Positions 5,426-10,148 of a DNA stretch of 10,148 nt are shown here, piece by piece; the stretch's first letter is position 1, and each line of letters begins with the position of its first letter. The stretch covers positions 1 to 10,148 of the forward strand of contig CALXAW010000045.1 in the NCBI GenBank assembly GCA_944386375.1. Direction: 5' to 3'. Position numbers and translations under genes: made by a program. The notes beneath the pieces are model-generated. The model was not told where the DNA came from. It saw nothing but the letters and a program-made list of their open reading frames with translations, and did not search any database. The stretch is from an uncultured Clostridia bacterium (GTDB lineage Bacteria; Bacillota; Clostridia; TANB77; CAG-508).

Positions 5426-6724
5426 TTATCCCATATAATCTTTTAATTTTTTACTTCTACTTGGGTGTCTTAATTTTCTTAGTGCTTTTGCTTCTATTTG
5501 ACGTATTCTTTCTCTTGTTACTTCAAACTCTCTACCAACTTCTTCTAATGTACGTGCCTTTCCGTCTTCTAATCCAAATCTTAGTTTTAATACTTTTGCT
5601 TCTCTTGGAGTAAGTGTTCCCATTACTTCTTCTAGTTGTTCTTTAAGTAAAGTATATGCTGCAGAATCATGTGGTGCTGGTGAGTCGTCATCTGGTATAA
5701 AGTCTCCTAAAAAACTGTCATCTTCTTCTCCAATAGGGGTCTCTAATGAAACTGGGTCTTGTGCTATTTTTTGTATTTCCATTACTTTTTCTACTGGTAT
5801 TTCCATTTCTTTTGCTATTTCTTCTGGTGATGGTTCTCTACCTAATTGTTGCAATAAATGCCTAGATGTTCTAATTAGTTTATTTATTGTTTCTACCATA
5901 TGAACTGGTATTCTAATTGTTCTTGCTTGGTCTGCAATAGCTCTTGTTATTGCTTGTCTTATCCACCAAGTTGCATATGTGCTAAATTTGAATCCTTTTG
6001 TATAATCAAATTTTTCTACTGCTTTTATTAGCCCCATATTTCCCTCTTGTATTAGGTCTAAAAATAGCATACCTCTTCCAACATATTTTTTTGCAATACT
6101 TACTACTAATCTTAAATTAGATTCTGCTAATTGTTGTCTTGCTTCTTCGTCTCCTTTTAATATCTTTTTAGCTAAGTCTAGTTCTTGTTCATATGTTAAA
6201 AGTGGGATTCTACCTATTTCTCTTAAATACATTCTTACTGGGTCGTCTACATTTATTCCATCATAATTTGTGTCTGTTATTTCGTCTAATTTTAAGTCTT
6301 CTACTTCTTTTAAGTCTTCTTCATTTGGCTCGTCCTCAAAATCGTCTTTTAATAAATCTACACCCATTTTTTCAAATTCGTCAAATACTTTATCTATTTG
6401 GTCTGGGTTGATGTCGTCTAATTCGGTTGCTAACTCTCCATATGTTATTTTACCCTTTTCTTTTGCTTTTTTTATTATATTATTTACTTTTTGCTTTCTT
6501 TTTTCTGCTTCTAGGTCTTCTATTTCGCTTTCTTCTTTTTTAGGTTCTTCTTTATTTTCTGGTAATTCTACCACTTCTTTTTTTACTGCCTTTTTCTTTG
6601 TATTTTCTTCTTTTTTATCTTTAACTTGTTCTTCTTTTTTAGTCTTTTTGGTTTCTTTTTTTACTTTTTTTGTTTCTTCTATTTCTTTTTTGTCTATTTT
6701 TTCTTCTTCTTTTTTTGATTTCAT
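5426..6724 (-). CDS. rpoD: Housekeeping RNA polymerase sigma factor (sigma A / RpoD)
   Basis: The primary sigma factor, which directs RNA polymerase to -35/-10 promoters. Numbered from ATG 6724 it has 432 residues: a Lys/Glu-rich low-complexity tail (1-77), a region 1.1-like helical module (about 78-130), region 1.2 (DDPVRMYLREIGRIPLL, 160-176), region 2 with SNLRLVVSIAKKYVGRG, DLIQEGNMGLIKAVEKFDY and the -10 melting segment FKFSTYATWWIRQAI (245-259), region 3, and region 4 with TLEEVGREFEVTRERIRQIEAKAL (393-416) for -35 contact. ATG 6724 is preferred to the upstream in-frame GTG at 6733: AGGGGTG (6737-6731) is an ideal ribosome binding site 6 bases before the ATG but would overlap the GTG. 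The start is 11 bases after the dnaG stop, giving the classic dnaG-rpoD pair. The charged N-terminal tail is longer than in B. subtilis SigA. Confidence 0.97.
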   Translation of the reverse strand: MKSKKEEEKIDKKEIEETKKVKKETKKTKKEEQVKDKKEENTKKKAVKKEVVELPENKEEPKKEESEIEDLEAEKRKQKVNNIIKKAKEKGKITYGELATELDDINPDQIDKVFDEFEKMGVDLLKDDFEDEPNEEDLKEVEDLKLDEITDTNYDGINVDDPVRMYLREIGRIPLLTYEQELDLAKKILKGDEEARQQLAESNLRLVVSIAKKYVGRGMLFLDLIQEGNMGLIKAVEKFDYTKGFKFSTYATWWIRQAITRAIADQARTIRIPVHMVETINKLIRTSRHLLQQLGREPSPEEIAKEMEIPVEKVMEIQKIAQDPVSLETPIGEEDDSFLGDFIPDDDSPAPHDSAAYTLLKEQLEEVMGTLTPREAKVLKLRFGLEDGKARTLEEVGREFEVTRERIRQIEAKALRKLRHPSRSKKLKDYMG

Positions 6725-6730
6725 TAAATT

Positions 6731-6737
6731 CACCCCT
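6731..6737 (-). promoter_or_regulatory. Ribosome binding site that decides the rpoD start
   Basis: AGGGGTG on the minus strand overlaps the dnaG stop codon (6738-6736) and sits 6 bases before ATG 6724. The in-frame GTG (6733-6731) is the last part of this site and so cannot use it. Confidence 0.7.
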
Positions 6738-8517
6738 ATTTAATTTTTGCTAATTGAATAATTATATTGCCTAATTCTTTTTCTAGTTTTTTCTTTTCGT
6801 CTATATTTGTTTCGTTTTCTAATTGCTCAATAACTTGGTTTTTCTTGGTTTCTAGCTTTTCTTTTTCATATGTTATTAATATATCATTTATTGCCTTGTC
6901 CACATTTTCTATTTCTAAATCATATGCCATTATCATTGTTATGTGGTTTCTGGTTTGTTCGTCAAAATTATCTAAAATATTGTTAATATTACTATTTCCT
7001 TTTTCAAACTCTTCATACAGTTTTGCTAAAATATTTTTATTTAAGTTATATTTAAAATCTTGTACTGTTATTTTATCTTTTAGTTTTTTATATGCTTCTA
7101 ATTTTTTATTAATTAAAATTGAAAGTATTGTATTTTCTCTATTTTTTACTACTTCTGAAACTTCATTTTCTTGTAGATTTATATGTTTTACTACTGGTCT
7201 TGCTTTATTTAACTGCTTTTCTCCACTTTTATTTGCATATTTAATTTTATTTACTTGTGCATATATTGCTTCTTTTGAAATATCATATGTTTGAGCTATT
7301 TTTTCTATATATACTTCTCGTTCCATTATACTGTCAATTTGAGATATTAATTTTGCAATATTATTTAAAAATTTTATTTTATCATTTGCATTATTTAGAT
7401 TTAAGTCTTTTTTGAACATTTTAACTTTAAATTCGATTAAAGATATTGCTTCTTGCATAAGTTTTTGAAATCTTATTACACCAAATTTTAAAATATATTC
7501 ATCTGGGTCTTTTGCTCCACTCATTTGTAATACACGTATGTCACAACCCATATTTTGCAAAATTTCTAGTGACCTCATTGTTGCAGTTTGTCCTGCTCCA
7601 TCTGAGTCAAAACCCAATATTACTTTTTCTGCATTTTTTCTAAGTAACCAACCTTGTTGTTGTGTAAGTGCTGTACCTAATGCAGCAACAACATTTGTTA
7701 TACCTCTTTGGTGTAGTGATATTGCATCCATATATCCTTCTACTATTAATAGGTCTTTTATATGCTCTTTTTTTGCTACATTTAATCCAAAAAGGTGTCT
7801 TCCTTTGCTATATACTACATTTTCTGGTGAGTTTATATATTTGGGTTTTGAATTGTCTAAAACTCTGCCACCAAATGCTATTACTCTGCCTCTAACATCA
7901 CAAATTGGAAACATTAATCTATTTCTATATCTGTCTATATACATACCTCTATCGTTTTTATTTACTAAGCCTGACTCTAAAATTTCTGGGTCATTAAACC
8001 CTTCTTTTTTTAATGCCTTATATAATTCGTCAAATTTTCCAGAAAAGCCAATTTGAAATGCTATTAATGTTTTATTATTTAATTTTCTTTGTTTTATATA
8101 TTCTTGTGCTATTTTTGAAGTAGGCTTGTATAAATTTTGATGATAAAAATCTGCTGCAAATTTATTTACTTTATATACTTTTGCTTTTAATTCTTCTTTT
8201 GCATTATCTCCCTGACTTTCTAATTTGGGTAATTGTATATTTGCTCTTTGTGCTAAAATCTCTACCGCTTCTCTAAAGCTTACCCCTTCTATTTTGCTTA
8301 TAAAAGTATATACATTGCCCCCTACTCCACATCCAAAGCAATGAAATATTTGTTTATCTGGTGAAACAGAAAAAGAAGGCGATTTTTCGTTATGAAATGG
8401 ACATAAACCAAAAAAGTTTCTACCACTTCTTTTTAAATGTACATATTGTGATACTATATCTACTATATCATTTGACTGTCTTATTTCATCTAATATTTCA
8501 TCACTATAGCGTATCAT
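6736..8517 (-). CDS. dnaG: DNA primase DnaG
   Basis: DnaG makes RNA primers at the replication fork together with the DnaB-type helicase. The 593-residue protein has normal length. The N-terminal zinc domain is complete: Cys39 and His42 in LCPFHNEKSPSF, Cys60 and Cys63 in HCFGCGVGG. The catalytic core has RNRLMFPICDVRGRVIAFGGR (198-218, split by the usual primase pattern) and the TOPRIM fold with LLIVEGYMDAISL (256-268, Glu260) and LGFDSDGAGQ (301-310, Asp304, Asp306), then KDPDEY (336-341) for metal binding. The divergent, Lys-rich helical C-terminus (about 440-593) fits the helicase-binding domain. ATG 8517 follows AGAGAGG by about 7 bases. The promoter should lie in the 162-base gap 8518-8679, or transcription may read through from spmAB, as I see no convincing terminator there. 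Confidence 0.97.
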   Translation of the reverse strand: MIRYSDEILDEIRQSNDIVDIVSQYVHLKRSGRNFFGLCPFHNEKSPSFSVSPDKQIFHCFGCGVGGNVYTFISKIEGVSFREAVEILAQRANIQLPKLESQGDNAKEELKAKVYKVNKFAADFYHQNLYKPTSKIAQEYIKQRKLNNKTLIAFQIGFSGKFDELYKALKKEGFNDPEILESGLVNKNDRGMYIDRYRNRLMFPICDVRGRVIAFGGRVLDNSKPKYINSPENVVYSKGRHLFGLNVAKKEHIKDLLIVEGYMDAISLHQRGITNVVAALGTALTQQQGWLLRKNAEKVILGFDSDGAGQTATMRSLEILQNMGCDIRVLQMSGAKDPDEYILKFGVIRFQKLMQEAISLIEFKVKMFKKDLNLNNANDKIKFLNNIAKLISQIDSIMEREVYIEKIAQTYDISKEAIYAQVNKIKYANKSGEKQLNKARPVVKHINLQENEVSEVVKNRENTILSILINKKLEAYKKLKDKITVQDFKYNLNKNILAKLYEEFEKGNSNINNILDNFDEQTRNHITMIMAYDLEIENVDKAINDILITYEKEKLETKKNQVIEQLENETNIDEKKKLEKELGNIIIQLAKIK

Positions 8518-8679
8518 TTTTGCCTCTCTTTCTTAATTTTATTTTGCCTTTTTATACTAAATAATTACATTGTTTTTTATTAAATATGAAAATTTACTTT
8601 TTTCTATTTAACAAAAAATACCCAATTATAATATTCGACGAATTTTACATAAATCCCCCTAATTAAACCAAATTTAACA

Positions 8680-9210
8680 TTATACACCTAAAAATCTCCA
8701 TATAACAACTGATGCAATCATTCCAACTATGTCTGCAATTAATGCTGCCCACAAAACAAACCTTATGTTTTTTATACCAACACAAGCTGTATAAATTGCA
8801 ATTGTATATAATGTAGTTTCTGTTGAGCCCATTATAGTTGAAGCAATTAGTCCTATTGATGTATCTACACCATATTGCTCTAAAATATCTGTTGCCACAG
8901 CAAGAGATGCACTACCAGATATTGGCCTTAATAATGCAAGTGGCATAATTTCGCTAGGTATTTGCAATACATTAATTACAGGGCTCATTAAACCTATTAC
9001 TAAATCTAATATTCCAGAGCTTCGTAATGCCCCAACCGCAACAAATAATCCAACTAATGTTGGAAAAATTTTTAACACAATTTTTATTCCTTCTTCTGCA
9101 CCTATTAAAAAAGAATCAAATACTTTGTTTTTTTCTACTAGCCCATATATTATAATAAGTAATATTATTATTGGCATTGCTGCATTTGACATATAATTTA
9201 TAATACTCAA
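8680..9210 (-). CDS. spmB: Spore maturation protein B
   Basis: SpmB is a small membrane protein that works with SpmA in spore core dehydration and heat resistance (role known from B. subtilis). The 176-residue length is typical. Family motifs visible are FDSFLIGAEEGIK (31-43), ALRSSGILD (61-69), LLRPISGSAS (93-102) and STIMGSTETTLYTIAIY (124-140), within several hydrophobic helices of the Gate/nucleoside-recognition fold. The start is TTG at 9210: GGAG (9223-9220) inside the end of spmA lies 9 bases ahead of it, whereas the next in-frame ATG (9192) is far from any site. It begins 2 bases after the spmA stop, so translation is probably coupled. Confidence 0.95.
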   Translation of the reverse strand: MSIINYMSNAAMPIIILLIIIYGLVEKNKVFDSFLIGAEEGIKIVLKIFPTLVGLFVAVGALRSSGILDLVIGLMSPVINVLQIPSEIMPLALLRPISGSASLAVATDILEQYGVDTSIGLIASTIMGSTETTLYTIAIYTACVGIKNIRFVLWAALIADIVGMIASVVIWRFLGV

Positions 9211-9212
9211 AA

Positions 9213-9791
9213 TTATTTACTCCTTTTTATAAATATTTTTGTTAGTATTATTGCTGTAATTAGTGCAATTATTGTGGCAAACCATACTGGTAGTAAAATT
9301 TGTGTTGGATTTTGTGACCCCATTGAACTTCTTACTGCTATTACTGTTGTTGGTATAAGCTCTAACGAAGCCGTATTTATTACTATAAACATTGCCATAG
9401 AATTTGTTAAAGTATCTTTTTTAGGATTATCTTTTTGCAATGTTTTCATAACCTTTAATCCTGTTGGAGTTGCTGCATTCCCAAGTCCAAAAAGATTTGC
9501 TATAATATTCATTGATATTTCTTTTTTAACTTTGTCATTTTTTCTTATTTCTGGAAATAAAAATCTTATTATTGGTTGCAATAAATTTGTAAGCTTGGCT
9601 ATCATACTTGTTTTAGTCGCTATTTCCATTATTCCATTCCATAAACATATTGTACCTAATAAATTTATAGATAATTGCACTGCACTTTCTGTAGATTCAA
9701 ATATAGAATTGTTTACATTTGCTATATTTCCAGACAAAAAAGCATATACAAATGACACTATAATAAATGCTGGCCAAATGAAATTTAACAT
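9213..9791 (-). CDS. spmA: Spore maturation protein A
   Basis: The partner of SpmB in spore maturation. The 192-residue protein has hydrophobic segments at about 1-21, 38-57, 131-150 and 165-187. It shows the family signature NLFGLGNAATPTGLKVM (99-115) together with IVINTASLELIPTTVIAVRSS (136-156, in two parts of the same helix-loop) of the Gate/nucleoside-recognition fold. The ATG at 9791 is preceded by AAAGGAG with 5-6-base spacing. In B. subtilis the two genes follow dacB; here dacB is not in the window and the upstream neighbour is a divergent abrB-like gene. I could not assign a sigma E or sigma F/G promoter with any confidence. Confidence 0.95.
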   Translation of the reverse strand: MLNFIWPAFIIVSFVYAFLSGNIANVNNSIFESTESAVQLSINLLGTICLWNGIMEIATKTSMIAKLTNLLQPIIRFLFPEIRKNDKVKKEISMNIIANLFGLGNAATPTGLKVMKTLQKDNPKKDTLTNSMAMFIVINTASLELIPTTVIAVRSSMGSQNPTQILLPVWFATIIALITAIILTKIFIKRSK

Positions 9792-9815
9792 ACTTACTCC
9801 TTTACTTTTAAATTT

Positions 9816-9844
9816 TATTCAAAAAAATTTAAAAATATGTGCAA
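9816..9844 (-). promoter_or_regulatory. Weak candidate promoter of spmA
   Basis: On the minus strand TTGCAC (9844-9839), a 17-base spacer and TGAATA (9821-9816) give a partial sigma-A match about 25 bases before the spmA start. Sporulation-sigma promoters would be expected for this operon, and none is clear. Confidence 0.25.
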
Positions 9845-9850
9845 TTTTTA

Positions 9851-9879
9851 TTGACCTTTAATTTAAAGTGTGGTATATT
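9851..9879 (+). promoter_or_regulatory. Promoter of the abrB-like gene with an internal palindrome
   Basis: TTGACC (9851-9856), a 17-base spacer and TATATT (9874-9879) preceded by TGG (an extended -10) form a strong sigma-A promoter. The perfect inverted repeat CTTTAA-T-TTAAAG (9856-9868) fills the start of the spacer and could be an operator, perhaps for autoregulation. Confidence 0.65.
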
Positions 9880-9928
9880 ATAAGAGAAAAATGTAGTCGA
9901 ATTTTGTGAATTTAAGGAGGAAATTGTT

Positions 9929-10138
9929 ATGAAGTCTACAGGCATCGTAAGAAAGGTTGATGAACTAGGTAGGGTCGTTATTCCAATAGAATTAAGAAAC
10001 AAGTTTGACATCAAGGAAAAAGACCCTATCGAAATTTATGTTGAAGGTTCTTCTATAATATTAAAAAAATTTGAGCCAAATTGCATCTTTTGCGGAAGCT
10101 CAAAAAATTTAGTAGAATATAAAGAAAAATTAATTTGA
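9929..10138 (+). CDS. abrB: AbrB-family transition-state regulator, ending at a UGA in its zinc ribbon
   Basis: A DNA-binding regulator of the growth-to-sporulation transition. The N-terminal swapped-hairpin domain is near-textbook AbrB: MKSTGIVRKVDELGRVVIPI, then ELRNKF and DPIEIYV...IILKKFEP (residues 1-50), with the DNA-contacting arginines of this motif. From residue 52 there is CIFCG, the first half of the CxxC...CxxC zinc ribbon usual in clostridial AbrB-like proteins, instead of the longer C-terminal part of B. subtilis AbrB. The frame stops with TGA (10136-10138) after 69 residues. The next codons are AAT AAA TGT, so the UGA occupies the third-Cys position and the fourth Cys (10145-10147) is visible just behind it. 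AAGGAGG lies 8 bases before the ATG. The DNA-binding half should be functional; the ribbon is cut unless the UGA is read through. Confidence 0.85.
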   Translation: MKSTGIVRKVDELGRVVIPIELRNKFDIKEKDPIEIYVEGSSIILKKFEPNCIFCGSSKNLVEYKEKLI

Positions 10139-10148
10139 AATAAATGTT

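Noticed and set aside
6731..6733. GTG at 6733 as the rpoD start
   Set aside because: It is part of the ribosome binding site that serves ATG 6724, leaving no properly spaced site for itself.
8545..8560. CTTTTTATACTAA before dnaG as another copy of the repeat head
   Set aside because: It lacks the GGAGCG part and any following hairpin, so an AT-rich chance match is more likely.
4406..9861. Several plus-strand open frames of 70-195 codons opposite mscS, rpoD, dnaG, spmA and spmB
   Set aside because: They lie antisense to well-recognised genes, have no family resemblance and reflect the codon use of the opposite strand.

Overview
The window is AT-rich chromosomal DNA from what looks like an endospore-forming, low-GC Bacillota, most likely a member of Clostridia. 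The evidence is the pair of spore maturation genes spmA-spmB, a Clostridia-type AbrB regulator, the dnaG-rpoD pair, strong AGGAGG-like ribosome binding sites and the heavy use of A/T-ending codons. I cannot name the genus from sequence alone.

Almost everything is read on the minus strand. From the right end: an AbrB-family regulator on the plus strand (9929-10138) is divergent from spmA-spmB (9791 down to 8680). After a 162-base gap with no clear terminator come dnaG, rpoD and an mscS-type channel, closely spaced as one operon (8517 down to 4354), followed by an intrinsic terminator. A two-component system follows (response regulator 4100-3423, then histidine kinase 3383-1860). The left part is accessory-looking: an unrecognised Cys-containing 174-residue protein (1613-1089) with a consensus promoter and a palindromic operator candidate, a 640-base gene-free stretch (450-1088), and the N-terminal part of an AAA_14/DUF4143-type ATPase running off the left edge.

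The core genes connect replication priming (DnaG), housekeeping transcription (sigma A), osmotic protection (MscS) and sporulation (SpmAB, AbrB).

The most unusual content is non-coding. A family of dispersed palindromic repeats occupies the intergenic spaces at about 664-1006, 1746-1850 and 4198-4351. Its head resembles GGAGCGWAGCGACTTTTATAC and is followed by a long hairpin with the core GAAAGT-3 nt-ACTTTC. Two copies have different outer stem sequences that each remain perfectly paired. In 600-1044 the repeats form a tandem, highly structured array between a consensus plus-strand promoter and a strong terminator, so it could be an unannotated structured RNA of about 445 nt. The second notable point is that the AbrB gene stops at a UGA lying exactly where the third Cys of a CxxC...CxxC zinc ribbon is expected, with the fourth Cys codon visible just after it.
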